Positions 45,169-55,511 are shown, numbered from the stretch's first letter. The stretch: DNA of 64,000 nucleotides from Pseudomonas muyukensis (GCF_019139535.1 NZ_CP077073.1:2880501-2944500); one strand, 5' to 3'. Notes: generated by a model not told the origin, from the sequence alone. Translations and numbers: made by a program.

Positions 45169-46236
45169 TCAATTGTAGGCGCCGGCCTTGCTGGCGATCT
45201 CCCGGGTCAGTTCGCCAGCGCCCATGTGCCGGCCAAGGCGCAAGGCCTGGCCCGACCACAGGTTGCTGAAATCGCTGTTGCCCTGTGGGTCGGTGATAGC
45301 CCGCAGTGGCATCAGCGCGCCGCCGGCCAACGGGAACTGGGGGGCCAGCGCGCTCATCGGCCCCAGTTCGCGCATGATGCGGTTGTTGATGCCCCGCGCC
45401 GGGCGGCCGGTGAACAGGTTGGTCAGCGCGGTATCGCTGGCCGCCGCGCTGTCCAGGGCGCGACGGTGGGCGGCGCCGACCTTGGCCTCGGGGCAGAACA
45501 GGTAGGCGGTGCCGATCTGCACCGCCGCGGCACCCAGCGCCAGGGCGGCGCGCAGGCCACGGTGGTCGGCGATGCCGCCAGCGGCAATCACCGGCACTGT
45601 CACCGCATCGACCACCTGCGGCACCAGGGCGAAGGTGCCGATCTGGCTGGTGATGTCGCTGCTCAAGAACATGCCCCGGTGGCCACCGGCCTCGTAGCCC
45701 ATGGCGATGATCGCGTCGCAGCCGTGCTGCTCCAGCCAGACAGCCTCCGCCACGGTGGTGGCGCTGGACAGCACTGTGGCGCCACTGGCCTTCACCCGTT
45801 GCAGCAGTGCCGGCGCGGGCAGGCCAAAGTGGAAGCTGACCACCTGCGGGCGCAGTTGCTCGACCAACCGGCAACTCTGCTCATCGAATGGCGCGCGGTT
45901 GGACACCGGCGTCGCGGCCTCGAAATCGGCACCGACTTCGTCGTAGTAAGGCTTGAGCGCCTGCTTCCAGCGGGCATCGCGTTCGGGGTCGGGGGCGGGC
46001 GGCTGGTGGCAGAAAAAATTGAGGTTGAGCGGGCCCTGGCAGGCGGCGCGGAACGCTTCGATCTCGCGCCTGACCTGCTCTGCAGTGAGCATGGCGCAGG
46101 GCAGGGCGCCCAGGCCGCCGGCGTTGCCGACGGCGATGGCCATCGCCGAGCCCGTGGCACCGGCCATGGGCGCCTGGAGAATGGGCACCTCGATGCCCAG
46201 CAGGTCGAGGATGCGGCGGTCTTGCCAGGTGCTCAT
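45169..46236 (-). CDS. Nitronate monooxygenase (NPD family)
   Basis: 355 residues, a TIM-barrel flavoprotein. It starts ILDLLGIEVPILQAPMAGATG, and the FMN region is AAGGIADHRGLRAALALGAAAVQIGT, with CDAIIAMGYEAGGHRG carrying the His of the active site. It oxidises nitronates such as propionate-3-nitronate. ATG at 46236 has aaggagtc upstream. The stop lies right at the end of the REPIN array. Confidence 0.9.
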   Translation of the reverse strand: MSTWQDRRILDLLGIEVPILQAPMAGATGSAMAIAVGNAGGLGALPCAMLTAEQVRREIEAFRAACQGPLNLNFFCHQPPAPDPERDARWKQALKPYYDEVGADFEAATPVSNRAPFDEQSCRLVEQLRPQVVSFHFGLPAPALLQRVKASGATVLSSATTVAEAVWLEQHGCDAIIAMGYEAGGHRGMFLSSDITSQIGTFALVPQVVDAVTVPVIAAGGIADHRGLRAALALGAAAVQIGTAYLFCPEAKVGAAHRRALDSAAASDTALTNLFTGRPARGINNRIMRELGPMSALAPQFPLAGGALMPLRAITDPQGNSDFSNLWSGQALRLGRHMGAGELTREIASKAGAYN

Positions 46237-46270
46237 GGGCGACTCCTTGAGTGCGACGTCTCGGGCGTGA

Positions 46271-46441
46271 TTACAGGGCCTTGCTGACCTGGATGTCGCT
46301 GATCTTCTCGGCGTCCTCGCCATGGATCTTGCGCAGCGCTTGCTGGGCCTGTTCCAGGGAGGCGTCGGGCATCTGCGCGAAATCCCAGCGGCGCTGGCCG
46401 TCGAGCTTGTACTTGATCACGTATTTGGTGGTCTGGGTCAT
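46271..46441 (-). CDS. Small hypothetical protein (56 aa)
   Basis: ATG at 46439-46441 to a TAA at 46271: beta-strand start (MTQTTKYVIKYKLDGQRRW) then an acidic helix (MPDASLEQAQQALRKIHGE). Lies between nitronate monooxygenase and the DUF1883 gene on the same strand. No family is known to me. Confidence 0.6.
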   Translation of the reverse strand: MTQTTKYVIKYKLDGQRRWDFAQMPDASLEQAQQALRKIHGEDAEKISDIQVSKAL

Positions 46442-46448
46442 GCTGTGG

Positions 46449-46751
46449 TTATCCGAGTTTCGACGACGAGCGACGAATGATCTTGATCTTGTGGGTCAGG
46501 GTCGGTTTGCGCGTGACCGAAATAGGGCGTGTGGTCACGGTGTCGATGGTGATGTTCCAGAAGCCTGTGCTGGGCACGGTGATCTTGGCCGGGAACTTAT
46601 CGAAATGGCCACCGTGATAGGTGTGTCGACCGCCGTTCTTGAAGCTGCGGAAATTGGCGTCGTTCATCAGGCGGATGTTGCAGCGCTGGGAGCACTCGAT
46701 GACGACGATGTCGTCCTCGTTCAGATGCTCGCGCTGGTGTACGAATTTCAT
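46449..46751 (-). CDS. DUF1883-family protein
   Basis: 100 residues: MKFVHQREHLNEDDIVVIECSQRCNIRLM is the DUF1883 signature, and YHGGHFDKFPAKITVPSTGFWNI follows. Small beta-rich protein, often next to signalling or TIR-like domains in other bacteria. Function unknown. Confidence 0.8.
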   Translation of the reverse strand: MKFVHQREHLNEDDIVVIECSQRCNIRLMNDANFRSFKNGGRHTYHGGHFDKFPAKITVPSTGFWNITIDTVTTRPISVTRKPTLTHKIKIIRRSSSKLG

Positions 46752-46911
46752 GGGGTGCTCCGCAAGGATTGGTTCTGCAAACGCGCACGATATCACGATG
46801 TGCGGTTACACTTGCGCCCGGCTGGCCTCGCCAGGGAGATTTCTGCCATACCAGGGAGCAAATCGGCATGGATGTGGTCACAGGATGACTTTGAAGGTGG
46901 AGAGAGCAGCA

Positions 46912-47271
46912 ATGAAATGGGTGGTAGCAGCAGTGTCGCTGGCGTTGGGTGGTTGTGTCAGCGTTTCTGAGTTGGAGCAGTCCCACGCGACGCTGGACGT
47001 GATGTCCGGCAAATCGCCGCGCGAATATGCCGAGTGCGTGAAACGCAAGCTGGCCGATAGCCGCGATCCCTTGCAGGAAGAAGTGCGCGATGACGGCTTG
47101 CGCCTGATCGTGCCGCAAAAACTCTCGTCCGGTGCCGGCCCGGCGGCGTTGCTGGACATCGACAAGCGTGGCAGCGGTAGCGCCATCAAGGTCTACGAGC
47201 GGCTGAACAACTTCCCGCTGCGCCTGGGCGACGTGCGTACTGCCGCCACCCAGTGCATCTCCGGTTCTTGA
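46912..47271 (+). CDS. Putative lipoprotein (119 aa)
   Basis: 119 residues, ATG at 46912; signal peptide with lipobox LALGGC. The mature part has CVKRKLADSRDP.., and a Cys near the end (ATQCISGS). No named family. Transcribed toward the cytochrome pair, 146 bp away. Confidence 0.75.
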   Translation: MKWVVAAVSLALGGCVSVSELEQSHATLDVMSGKSPREYAECVKRKLADSRDPLQEEVRDDGLRLIVPQKLSSGAGPAALLDIDKRGSGSAIKVYERLNNFPLRLGDVRTAATQCISGS

Positions 47272-47417
47272 TCTGGCTCAGTTAAAAAGCGATTAACTGG
47301 CTCATTGCCACTTTCCTTCCCGGCGGCACGTTGTCGCAGGCCGGGGAATAAGCCTAGTATTTCTGGGCTTATATCGTTTAAGCCTAAGCTTATAACAAGG
47401 AAAATGGAGCCTCCGTC

Positions 47418-48068
47418 ATGAAACTCCTGAGCCCCGTCGTGATTGGCAGCTTGCTGATCCTGGCCTGGCCCTCGGCGCACGCCGCCGACGGCCAGACAAT
47501 CTTCAACCAGGGCGGGCAGAACCCCGCCGCCATGGCCTGCATGGGCTGCCATGGGCCGGATGGCAAAGGCATCGCCGCCGCCGGTTTTCCCCGCCTGGCC
47601 GGCTTGTCAGCCGGTTATCTCGCCAAGCAACTGGACGATTTTCGCAACGGCAGCCGCCAGCAGGCGGTGATGGAGCCCTTGGCCAAGGCCATGGCGCCTG
47701 CGGAAATCGAGGCGGTCAGCGCTTATCTGAGCAGCTTGCCCGCCGATGCCGCGCCCGACGTGCGCCGCCAGCAGATCGCCAACGACCCGGTGACCCGCCT
47801 GGCGCTGTATGGCGACTGGAGCAGGCAGATCCCCGGTTGCGTGCAATGCCACGGGCCGGGCGGCAGCGGCATCGGCGAGCACTTTCCGCCCCTGGCCGGG
47901 CAACCGGCTGGCTACCTGGTGGCCCAGCTCAATGCCTGGCGCGACGGCAGCCGCCGCAACGACCCCAACCAGTTGATGGTCAACGTGGCCAAGGCCATGA
48001 CCGACACCGAGGTCAAGGAAGTCGCCGATTACTTCGCCAAGCTGTCCAGCCCGGAGGTCAAGCCATGA
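47418..48068 (+). CDS. Diheme cytochrome c4-type protein, possible TsdB
   Basis: 216 residues with a signal peptide (cut near AHA) and two heme sites, CMGCH at 41-45 and CVQCH at 141-145, each followed by distant Met axial ligands. It is an electron-transfer partner in the periplasm. It overlaps the next gene by 4 bp (ATGA), the arrangement of TsdB with TsdA. Confidence 0.8.
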   Translation: MKLLSPVVIGSLLILAWPSAHAADGQTIFNQGGQNPAAMACMGCHGPDGKGIAAAGFPRLAGLSAGYLAKQLDDFRNGSRQQAVMEPLAKAMAPAEIEAVSAYLSSLPADAAPDVRRQQIANDPVTRLALYGDWSRQIPGCVQCHGPGGSGIGEHFPPLAGQPAGYLVAQLNAWRDGSRRNDPNQLMVNVAKAMTDTEVKEVADYFAKLSSPEVKP

Positions 48069-48979
48069 AGCCGATGATCCCAACCCTGTTGCTGCTGGCC
48101 ATCGGCAGCGTCCAGGGCGCGCCTATCGCCATGGAAGACCAGTCCCAGCTCAAGGTCCCCGGTGTGCAGGCCGCGCCGCAATTTACCCCGCCGGCGGAAA
48201 CCGCGATTCCGGACAACGCCTTTGGCAAGATGGTCCGCGAGGGCCATGCGCTGTTCGTCGATACCCGGCGGTTGATGCCCGAAGCTGCGAAAAATGGCCT
48301 GAACTGCAGCAACTGCCACCTGGACCAGGGGCGCATGGCGCATTCGGCGCCGCTGTGGGGCGCCTACCCGATGTACCCGGCGTATCGCAAGAAGAACGAC
48401 AAGGTCAATACCTTCGCCGAGCGTATCCAGGGTTGCTTCACCTTCAGCATGAACGGCAAGCCACCGGCGGCCGACAGCCCGCAGATGACGGCCTTGAGCG
48501 TATACGCCTATTGGCTGTCGACCCAGGCGCCGACGGGCGTGGAGATTGCCGGGCGTGGCTACCCCGAGGTGCCCAGGCCGGCAGCTGGCTACGACTTCAA
48601 GCGGGGCCAGCAGGTGTACCAGCAGCAGTGCGCAATCTGCCATGGCGACAACGGCGAAGGGCAGAAGGTGGCCGGGGAGTACGTGATGCCGCCGTTGTGG
48701 GGCAAGGACTCCTACAACTGGGGTGCCGGCATGCACCGGATCAACACCGCCGCGTCGTTCATCAAGTACAACATGCCGCTGGGCAAGCCTGGCAGCCTGA
48801 GCGACCAGCAGGCCTGGGACGTGGCCGCCTGGATCAACCGCCATGAGCGGCCGCAGGATCCTCGCCTGGTGGAGGGCTCGATCGAGAAGACCCGGCTGAA
48901 GTTCCATGCCAACGATGGGGTCAACCTGTATGGGCAGAAGGTCGATGGCGTGTTGATCGGGCAGGGCATCGGCGGCTGA
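48065..48979 (+). CDS. Diheme cytochrome c, TsdA-like thiosulfate dehydrogenase
   Basis: 304 residues with signal peptide and two heme sites (CSNCH 81-85, CAICH 189-193). Features that match TsdA: GLNCSNCHLD, Cys124 in GCFTFSMNGK (a Cys in this place is the axial heme ligand in TsdA), and the C-terminal MPLGKPGSLSDQQAWDVAAW followed by INRHERPQDPR. TsdA joins two thiosulfates to tetrathionate. I rate it likely but not proven; other diheme cytochromes share parts of this. Confidence 0.7.
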   Translation: MKPMIPTLLLLAIGSVQGAPIAMEDQSQLKVPGVQAAPQFTPPAETAIPDNAFGKMVREGHALFVDTRRLMPEAAKNGLNCSNCHLDQGRMAHSAPLWGAYPMYPAYRKKNDKVNTFAERIQGCFTFSMNGKPPAADSPQMTALSVYAYWLSTQAPTGVEIAGRGYPEVPRPAAGYDFKRGQQVYQQQCAICHGDNGEGQKVAGEYVMPPLWGKDSYNWGAGMHRINTAASFIKYNMPLGKPGSLSDQQAWDVAAWINRHERPQDPRLVEGSIEKTRLKFHANDGVNLYGQKVDGVLIGQGIGG

Positions 48980-49072
48980 GGTGCAGGCCTGTCATCACCT
49001 TGCCCCAGCCTTGTCACCGCCCTGCAATCCCCGCTGATGTTCCATGGCCGCAACCTACAAAGGAGCGTGGCC

Positions 49073-50434
49073 ATGGAACTGTGTGTGATCGGGGCGGGTT
49101 ACGTGGGGCTGGTGACTGCCGCCTGTTTCGCCGAGATGGGCAACCGCGTGGTCTGCCTGGAACACGACAAGGCACGCCTGGCACAACTGCGCGAGGGTCA
49201 GTGCCCGATCTATGAGCCCGGCCTGCAGGCGCTGCTGCAAGCCGGCCTGCGCAGCGCCCAGCTGAGTTTCAGCGATGACTGCAGCCTGGCCCTGGCGCGG
49301 GCCGAGGTGGTGTTCATCGCCGTCGGCACGCCCAGCCATGAGGACGGTTCGGCCGACCTGCAGCAGGTGCTGGCGGTGGCCGACAGCCTGGGTCGTCACC
49401 TGCAACGCGCCTGCCTGGTGGTGAACAAGTCGACGGTGCCGGTCGGGACCGCCGAGCGCGTGGCCAAGCAGATTGCCGCTGGCTTGCGCAGCCGTGGTGC
49501 CCGCTTTGTCGTCGAGGTGGCGAGCAACCCTGAGTTTCTCAAGGAGGGTAGCGCCGTCGATGATTTCCTGCGCCCGGACCGGATCATCATCGGCAGTGAC
49601 AGCGCGCAGGCCATGCAGTGCCTGCAGCGGCTGTACGCGCCTTTTGTGCGCAATCGCGAGCGAATCCTGCTGATGTCGCCGCGGGCCGCAGAATTCAGCA
49701 AGTACGCCGCCAACGCCTTCCTGGCCACCAAGATCTCCTTCGTCAACGAACTGGCCGGGCTGTGCAGCCACCTGGGCGTGGATATCGAGCAGGTGCGCCG
49801 CGGCATCGGCAGCGATAGCCGCATTGGCAGCCACTTCATCTATGCCGGTTGTGGCTACGGAGGCTCCTGCTTCCCCAAGGACGTGCGGGCCCTGGTGCAT
49901 TGCGCCGAGCAGCAGGGTTACCAGCCGGCGATCCTCCAGGCCGTGCAGGCGCGCAACAGCGAGCAGAAGACCCTGCTGTTCCAGGCCCTGCGCGAACATT
50001 TCGGCGGCGTGCTGCGTGGTCGTCACGTGGCGGTGTGGGGGTTGGCCTTCAAACCCGGCACCGACGACCTGCGCGAGGCGCCAAGCCTGGTGCTGCTGGA
50101 CGCCTTGCTGGCCGCCGGCGCGCAGGTCCAGGCCTGCGACCCGGCAGCGCTGGCCGGGGTGGCAGGGCGTTATCCGCAGGCCTTGGCCAGTGGCCAGCTG
50201 CGCCTGAGCGAGGACCCCTACAGTTGCGTCGAAGGGGCCGATGCGCTGGTGCTGGTGACCGAATGGAAGCAGTTCCGCCAGCCCGATTTCATCCGTGTCA
50301 GGGGGCTGATGCGCAGGCCGGTGCTGTTCGACGGACGCAATATTTACGATCCCTCGGAACTATCTACACTGGGATATCTCTATCATGGCATCGGCCGACC
50401 ACGGGTGGGGCATTGTAAGGTGACCGCCGCCTGA
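49073..50434 (+). CDS. ugd: UDP-glucose 6-dehydrogenase
   Basis: 453 residues. N-terminal NAD site GAGYVGLVTAACFAEMGN; catalytic Cys in GYGGSCFPKDVRAL; substrate loop FKPGTDDLREAPSLVLLDALL. Makes UDP-glucuronate for surface polysaccharides. Aaggagcg before the ATG. galU, which makes its substrate, starts 47 bp downstream, so they may be one transcript. Confidence 0.95.
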   Translation: MELCVIGAGYVGLVTAACFAEMGNRVVCLEHDKARLAQLREGQCPIYEPGLQALLQAGLRSAQLSFSDDCSLALARAEVVFIAVGTPSHEDGSADLQQVLAVADSLGRHLQRACLVVNKSTVPVGTAERVAKQIAAGLRSRGARFVVEVASNPEFLKEGSAVDDFLRPDRIIIGSDSAQAMQCLQRLYAPFVRNRERILLMSPRAAEFSKYAANAFLATKISFVNELAGLCSHLGVDIEQVRRGIGSDSRIGSHFIYAGCGYGGSCFPKDVRALVHCAEQQGYQPAILQAVQARNSEQKTLLFQALREHFGGVLRGRHVAVWGLAFKPGTDDLREAPSLVLLDALLAAGAQVQACDPAALAGVAGRYPQALASGQLRLSEDPYSCVEGADALVLVTEWKQFRQPDFIRVRGLMRRPVLFDGRNIYDPSELSTLGYLYHGIGRPRVGHCKVTAA

Positions 50435-50481
50435 TTAGACTGCGCCGAATTTCGTACGCAAAGCCCTTGTTAAGGACGTAT

Positions 50482-51321
50482 ATGATCAAGAAATGCTTGT
50501 TCCCGGCAGCCGGTTACGGCACCCGCTTCCTGCCCGCTACCAAAGCCATGCCCAAGGAAATGCTGCCGGTGGTCAACAAGCCACTGATCCAGTATGGCGT
50601 TGAAGAGGCACTGGACGCCGGCCTGAACGAGATCTCCATCGTCACCGGTCGCGGCAAGCGCGCCCTGGAAGACCACTTCGACATCAGCTACGAGCTGGAA
50701 ACCCAGATCAAGGGCACCGACAAGGAAAAATACCTGGTCGGCATCCGCCGCCTGCTCGACGAGTGCTCGTTCTCCTACACCCGCCAGACCGAAATGAAAG
50801 GCCTGGGCCATGCGATCCTCACCGGCCGTCCGCTGATCGGCGACGAGCCGTTCGCCGTGGTGCTGGCGGACGACCTGTGCGTCAACCTTGAAGGTGACGG
50901 CGTGCTTGCGCAGATGGTTGCGCTGTACAAGAAGTACCGCTGCTCGATCGTCGCCATCCAGGAAGTCGACCCGCAGGAAACCAACAAGTACGGCGTCATC
51001 GCCGGTGAAGAGATCAAGGACGGCATCTTCCGTGTCGACGCCATGGTCGAGAAACCGAAGCCCGAAGACGCCCCGTCCAACCTGGCGATCATCGGTCGCT
51101 ACATCCTCACCCCGGACATCTTCGAGAAGATCGAGCAGACCGAGCCGGGCAAGGGTGGCGAGATCCAGATCACCGACGCGCTGATGAAACAGGCTGCCGA
51201 AGGCAACGTGATCGCCTACAAGTTCAAGGGCAAGCGTTTCGACTGCGGTGGCGCCGAAGGCTACATCGAGGCGACCAACTTCTGCTTCGAGCACTTCTAC
51301 AAGGCCGGCAAGGCGTACTGA
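50482..51321 (+). CDS. galU: UTP-glucose-1-phosphate uridylyltransferase
   Basis: 279 residues, the usual length: nucleotide-binding AAGYGTRFLPATKAMPKEMLP at the start and the Lys site in RVDAMVEKPKPEDAPSNLA. It makes UDP-glucose from UTP and glucose-1-phosphate. Follows ugd and ends with a strong terminator. Confidence 0.96.
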   Translation: MIKKCLFPAAGYGTRFLPATKAMPKEMLPVVNKPLIQYGVEEALDAGLNEISIVTGRGKRALEDHFDISYELETQIKGTDKEKYLVGIRRLLDECSFSYTRQTEMKGLGHAILTGRPLIGDEPFAVVLADDLCVNLEGDGVLAQMVALYKKYRCSIVAIQEVDPQETNKYGVIAGEEIKDGIFRVDAMVEKPKPEDAPSNLAIIGRYILTPDIFEKIEQTEPGKGGEIQITDALMKQAAEGNVIAYKFKGKRFDCGGAEGYIEATNFCFEHFYKAGKAY

Positions 51322-51344
51322 TACGCCCATGCGGGTCCAAGGAG

Positions 51345-51371
51345 CCACCCTTCGGGGTGGCTTTTTTGTTT
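51345..51371 (+). terminator. galU terminator
   Basis: AGCCACC-CTTC-GGGGTGGCT followed by TTTTTT, 23 bp after the stop. Confidence 0.88.
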
Positions 51372-51420
51372 GCGGCGGGCAACGGCGGTATGCTGGGCGC
51401 CTGCCTAGGAGAGTGAATAC

Positions 51421-52776
51421 ATGGCCTACGATTTTGATCTGTTCGTGATTGGCGCCGGTTCTGGCGGTGTGCGCGCGGCGCGCTTCGCCGCGGGCTTTGG
51501 CGCAAAAGTGGCAGTGGCCGAGAGCCGCTACCTGGGTGGCACCTGCGTCAACGTCGGTTGCGTGCCAAAGAAACTGCTGGTGTACGGCGCCCACGTCGCC
51601 GATGAACTGGAACAAGCCGCCGGTTTCGGCTGGACCCTCGAAGAGGGCCACTTCGACTGGGGCACGCTGATCGCCAACAAGAACCGCGAGATCGAGCGCC
51701 TCAATGGCATCTACCGCAACCTGCTGGTCAACAGCGGCGTGACCTTGCTCACCGGCCATGCGCGTATCACCGGCGCCCATGAGGTGGAAGTCGAAGGCCA
51801 GCGCTACAGCGCGGCCAACATCCTTATCGCCACCGGCGGCTGGCCGCAGGTGCCGGACATCCCGGGCAAGGAGCTGGCGATCACCTCCAACGAGGCGTTC
51901 TACCTCAAGGACCTGCCGCGCCGCGTGCTGGTGGTGGGCGGTGGCTACATCGCCGTGGAGTTCGCCGGCATCTTCCAGGGCCTGGGCGCCGACACCTGCT
52001 TGCTCTATCGCGGTGACCTGTTCCTGCGTGGCTTCGACGGTTCGGTGCGCACCCACCTGAAGGAAGAACTGGAAAAGCGCGGCATGAACCTTGAGTTCAA
52101 CGCCGACATCCAGCGCATCGACAAGCTCGACGACGGCAGCCTCAAGGCCACCCTCAAGGATGGCCGCGTGCTGCTTGCCGATTGCATCTTCTACGCCACC
52201 GGGCGCCGGCCGATGCTGGACAACCTGGGCCTGGAGAACACCGGCGTCGAACTGGATCCGCGTGGTTTCATCCGCGTCGACGCGCAGTACCAGACCACCG
52301 AGCCGTCGATCCTGGCCATTGGCGACGTCATCGGCCGTGTGCAGCTCACCCCGGTGGCCCTGGCCGAAGGCATGGCCGTGGCGCGGCGCTTGTTCAAGCC
52401 CGAGCAGTACCGCGCGGTCGACTACCAGAACATCCCCACCGCGGTGTTCAGCCAGCCGCCGATCGGCACCGTGGGCCTGACCGAGGAGCAGGCGCTGGCG
52501 GCGGGGCACAAGGTGCAGATCTTCGAGAGCCGTTTCCGGGCGATGAAGCTGACCCTCACCGATATCCAGGAGAAGACCCTGATGAAGCTGGTGGTGGATG
52601 CCGACACCGACAAGGTACTGGGCTGCCACATGGTCGGGCCGGATGCCGGCGAGATCATCCAGGGCCTGGGCATCGCGCTGAAGGCCGGGGCGACCAAGCA
52701 GCAATTCGACGAGACCATCGGCGTGCACCCGACCGCCGCGGAAGAGTTCGTGACCATGCGCACCGTCACCCGCTGA
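51421..52776 (+). CDS. gor: Glutathione-disulfide reductase
   Basis: 451 residues, class I pyridine nucleotide-disulfide oxidoreductase. FAD site [15 protein letters not shown]; redox Cys42/Cys47 in [18 protein letters not shown] site [14 protein letters not shown]-terminal His in [14 protein letters not shown]-dependent renewal of glutathione. Monocistronic between terminators and repeats. Confidence 0.95.
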   Translation: MAYDFDLFVIGAGSGGVRAARFAAGFGAKVAVAESRYLGGTCVNVGCVPKKLLVYGAHVADELEQAAGFGWTLEEGHFDWGTLIANKNREIERLNGIYRNLLVNSGVTLLTGHARITGAHEVEVEGQRYSAANILIATGGWPQVPDIPGKELAITSNEAFYLKDLPRRVLVVGGGYIAVEFAGIFQGLGADTCLLYRGDLFLRGFDGSVRTHLKEELEKRGMNLEFNADIQRIDKLDDGSLKATLKDGRVLLADCIFYATGRRPMLDNLGLENTGVELDPRGFIRVDAQYQTTEPSILAIGDVIGRVQLTPVALAEGMAVARRLFKPEQYRAVDYQNIPTAVFSQPPIGTVGLTEEQALAAGHKVQIFESRFRAMKLTLTDIQEKTLMKLVVDADTDKVLGCHMVGPDAGEIIQGLGIALKAGATKQQFDETIGVHPTAAEEFVTMRTVTR

Positions 52777-52797
52777 GCGCCTCTGTCGCTGGCCTTT

Positions 52798-52913
52798 GCA
52801 GGAGCGGCCTTGCGTCGCGAAAGGGCCGCAAAGCGGCCCCAGGATATCGGCGAGCAAGCTGATGTTGCTGGGGCTGCTCTGCAGCCCTTTCGCGACACAA
52901 GGCCGCTCCTACA
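52798..52913. repeat. REPIN of the GGCCGC/TCGCGA type
   Basis: GCAGGAGCGGCCTTGCGTCG (52798) and its near inverse GACACAAGGCCGCTCCTAC (to 52913) form a long imperfect hairpin. The rest of 52777-53086 is the ahpC promoter region; I cannot see a sure OxyR site there. Confidence 0.82.
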
Positions 52914-53086
52914 AGCGTGGGGTCCGCCGGCGCAATCCTTTGCTCAGCCCAATCCCTTCTATTAATAATCCCGCCTTATAGCCAAAACCAATCAGCAGCA
53001 TGAGCTTTGCCAATGAGCCTTTGGCCGGAGCAATCGGTAGGATTCACTCCATCAACTGATTCCAACCCCATGAAGGAGCGTCTCTC

Positions 53087-53650
53087 ATGCCAATCATCAA
53101 CAGCCAGGTCAAACCGTTCAACGCCACCGCCTACCACAAGGGCGAATTCGTCCAGGTCAGCGAAGCCGACCTGAAAGGCAAGTGGTCCGTCGTGTTCTTC
53201 TACCCGGCCGACTTCACCTTCGTCTGCCCGACCGAACTGGGCGACCTGGCCGACAACTACGCCGAGTTCCAGAAGCTGGGCGTCGAGATCTACGGCGTGT
53301 CCACCGACACCCACTTCACCCACAAAGCCTGGCACGACACCTCGGACACCATCGGCAAGATCCAGTACCCACTGATCGGTGACCCGACCCACATCATCTC
53401 GCGCAACTTCGACGTGCTGATCGAGGAAGCCGGCCTGGCCGATCGCGGTACCTTCGTGATCAACCCGGAAGGTCAGATCAAGATCGTCGAACTGAACGAC
53501 GGCGGTGTAGGCCGTGACGCCACCGAGCTTCTGCGCAAGGTCAAGGCCGCCCAGTACGTTGCCGCCCACCCGGGCGAAGTCTGCCCGGCCAAGTGGAAAG
53601 AAGGCGAAGCCACCCTGGCACCGTCGCTGGACCTGGTCGGCAAGATCTAA
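53087..53650 (+). CDS. ahpC: Alkyl hydroperoxide reductase, peroxiredoxin subunit
   Basis: 187 residues. Peroxidatic Cys47 in [10 protein letters not shown]; resolving Cys166 in GEVCPAKW. It reduces organic peroxides, with AhpF as electron donor. Tight terminator after the gene, then ahpF at 53776, so AhpC can be made in excess over AhpF. Confidence 0.97.
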   Translation: MPIINSQVKPFNATAYHKGEFVQVSEADLKGKWSVVFFYPADFTFVCPTELGDLADNYAEFQKLGVEIYGVSTDTHFTHKAWHDTSDTIGKIQYPLIGDPTHIISRNFDVLIEEAGLADRGTFVINPEGQIKIVELNDGGVGRDATELLRKVKAAQYVAAHPGEVCPAKWKEGEATLAPSLDLVGKI

Positions 53651-53710
53651 GCCGATGCACAGCCCGCGGGCGGTAGACAGCCGCCAAAGCTGAAGCAGTT
53701 ACCGCCCCGT

Positions 53711-53745
53711 AAAAACGCCCGGGCGACCTCGCCTGGGCGTTTTTG
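53711..53745 (+). terminator. Terminator between ahpC and ahpF
   Basis: AAAAACGCCC-loop-GGGCGTTTTT, with further pairing GGGCGA/CGCC. Lies 30 bp before the ahpF ribosome site; partial read-through would explain unequal levels (inference). Confidence 0.82.
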
Positions 53746-53775
53746 TATCCGAGTTTTGTAAAAGGAATCGCCCGT

Positions 53776-55338
53776 ATGTTGGACGCCACGCTTAAATCGC
53801 AACTGAAAACCTACCTGGAGCGGGTCACCCAGCCGATCGAGATCGTTGCCTCCCTCGACGACGGCGCGAAGTCCCGCGAATTGCACGACCTGCTGGTGGA
53901 AATCGCCGGCCTGTCGAACCTCATTACCTTCAGCGCGGACGGCAGCGATGCCCGTCGCCCGTCATTCTCGCTGAACCGCCCGGGGGGCGATATCAGCCTG
54001 CGCTTCGCCGGCATCCCCATGGGCCATGAATTCACTTCCCTGGTGCTGGCGCTGCTGCAAGTCGGCGGCCACCCGTCCAAGGCCAGTGCCGAGGTGATCG
54101 AGCAGATCCAGGCCCTGGAAGGTGAGTTCACCTTCGAGACCTACTTCTCGCTGTCGTGCCAGAACTGCCCGGACGTGGTCCAGGCGCTGAACCTGATGGC
54201 GGTGCTCAACCCCAACGTGCGCCATGTGGCCATCGACGGCGCGCTGTTCCAGGACGAAGTCGACGCCCGCAAGATCATGGCGGTGCCAAGCATCTACCTG
54301 AACGGCGAGTTGTTCGGCCAGGGCCGCATGGGCCTGGAAGAGATCCTCGGCAAGCTCGACACCAATGCCGGTGCCCGCCAGGCCGAGAAGATCAACGCCA
54401 AGGACGCTTTCGACGTGCTGGTGGTCGGCGGTGGCCCCGCCGGCGCGGCGGCGGCCATCTATGCCGCGCGTAAAGGCATCCGCACCGGTGTTGCCGCCGA
54501 GCGTTTCGGCGGCCAGGTACTCGACACCCTGGCCATCGAGAACTTCATCTCGGTGCAGGAGACCGAAGGGCCGAAACTGGCCAGCGCATTGGAAGAGCAC
54601 GTCAAGCAGTACGACGTCGACATCATGAACCTGCAGCGCGGCGAGGCGCTGATCCCGGCCACCGCTGGCGGCCTGCACGAAGTACGCCTGGCCGGCGGCG
54701 CCTCGCTCAAGGCCAAGACCGTGATCCTCGCCACCGGTGCCCGCTGGCGCGAAATGAACGTGCCGGGCGAGCAGGAATACCGCGCCCGTGGCGTTGCCTA
54801 CTGCCCGCACTGCGACGGCCCGCTGTTCAAGGGCAAGCGCGTGGCGGTGATCGGCGGCGGCAACTCTGGCGTGGAAGCGGCCATCGACCTGGCGGGCATC
54901 GTCGCCCAGGTGACCCTGATCGAGTTCGACGGCCAGCTGCGTGCCGATGCCGTGCTGCAACGCAAGCTGCACAGCCTGGCGAACGTCAAGGTGATCACCA
55001 GCGCGCTGACCACCGAAGTGCTGGGCAATGGCGAGAAGGTCACCGGCCTGCGCTACAAGGACCGCAGCACCGAGCAGGTCCACGACCTGGCGCTGGAAGG
55101 CATCTTCGTGCAGATCGGCCTGTTGCCCAACACCGATTGGCTCAAGGGCACCGTCGAGCTGTCGCCGCGCGGCGAGATCATCGTCGACGCCAAGGGCCAG
55201 ACCAGCATCCCAGGGGTGTTCGCTGCCGGTGACGTGACCACGGTGCCGTACAAGCAGATCGTGATCGCCGTGGGCGAAGGCGCCAAGGCCTCGCTGGCTG
55301 CCTTCGACCACCTGATCCGCAGCTCGGCGCCAGCGTGA
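53776..55338 (+). CDS. ahpF: Alkyl hydroperoxide reductase subunit F
   Basis: 520 residues from the ATG at 53776 (aaaggaatc site). N-terminal double thioredoxin fold with Cys in SCQNCPD; FAD site [19 protein letters not shown]; second redox pair CPHCDGP; NADH site [14 protein letters not shown]. It feeds electrons from NADH to AhpC. Confidence 0.96.
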   Translation: MLDATLKSQLKTYLERVTQPIEIVASLDDGAKSRELHDLLVEIAGLSNLITFSADGSDARRPSFSLNRPGGDISLRFAGIPMGHEFTSLVLALLQVGGHPSKASAEVIEQIQALEGEFTFETYFSLSCQNCPDVVQALNLMAVLNPNVRHVAIDGALFQDEVDARKIMAVPSIYLNGELFGQGRMGLEEILGKLDTNAGARQAEKINAKDAFDVLVVGGGPAGAAAAIYAARKGIRTGVAAERFGGQVLDTLAIENFISVQETEGPKLASALEEHVKQYDVDIMNLQRGEALIPATAGGLHEVRLAGGASLKAKTVILATGARWREMNVPGEQEYRARGVAYCPHCDGPLFKGKRVAVIGGGNSGVEAAIDLAGIVAQVTLIEFDGQLRADAVLQRKLHSLANVKVITSALTTEVLGNGEKVTGLRYKDRSTEQVHDLALEGIFVQIGLLPNTDWLKGTVELSPRGEIIVDAKGQTSIPGVFAAGDVTTVPYKQIVIAVGEGAKASLAAFDHLIRSSAPA

Positions 55339-55356
55339 GCCGAACGCCGTAGGTGA

Positions 55357-55391
55357 AAGCGCCGCCATGCCCTTGGGCTGGCGGCGTTTTC
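55357..55391 (+). terminator. ahpF terminator
   Basis: AAGCGCCGCCA and TGGCGGCGTTTT pair around a loop (TGCCCTTGGGC can pair inside it). Starts 19 bp after the stop. Confidence 0.82.
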
Positions 55392-55511
55392 GTATTACTG
55401 TTTTGACCGATTCCCACGACATACCCTGCAACCTTCCACTATCGCCGTACCCCTGCGGCCAGCCCCCGCGCTCATGCTAGAATCCGCCCCTTCGAATCTG
55501 GAGGTAGACGC

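Noticed and set aside
50470..52857. A 795-codon minus-strand open frame opposite galU and gor
   Set aside because: Shadow of two well-identified plus-strand genes; no domain, no ribosome site.
52925..53086. OxyR site upstream of ahpC
   Set aside because: Expected from known regulation, but I could not find four spaced ATAG-type elements with confidence.
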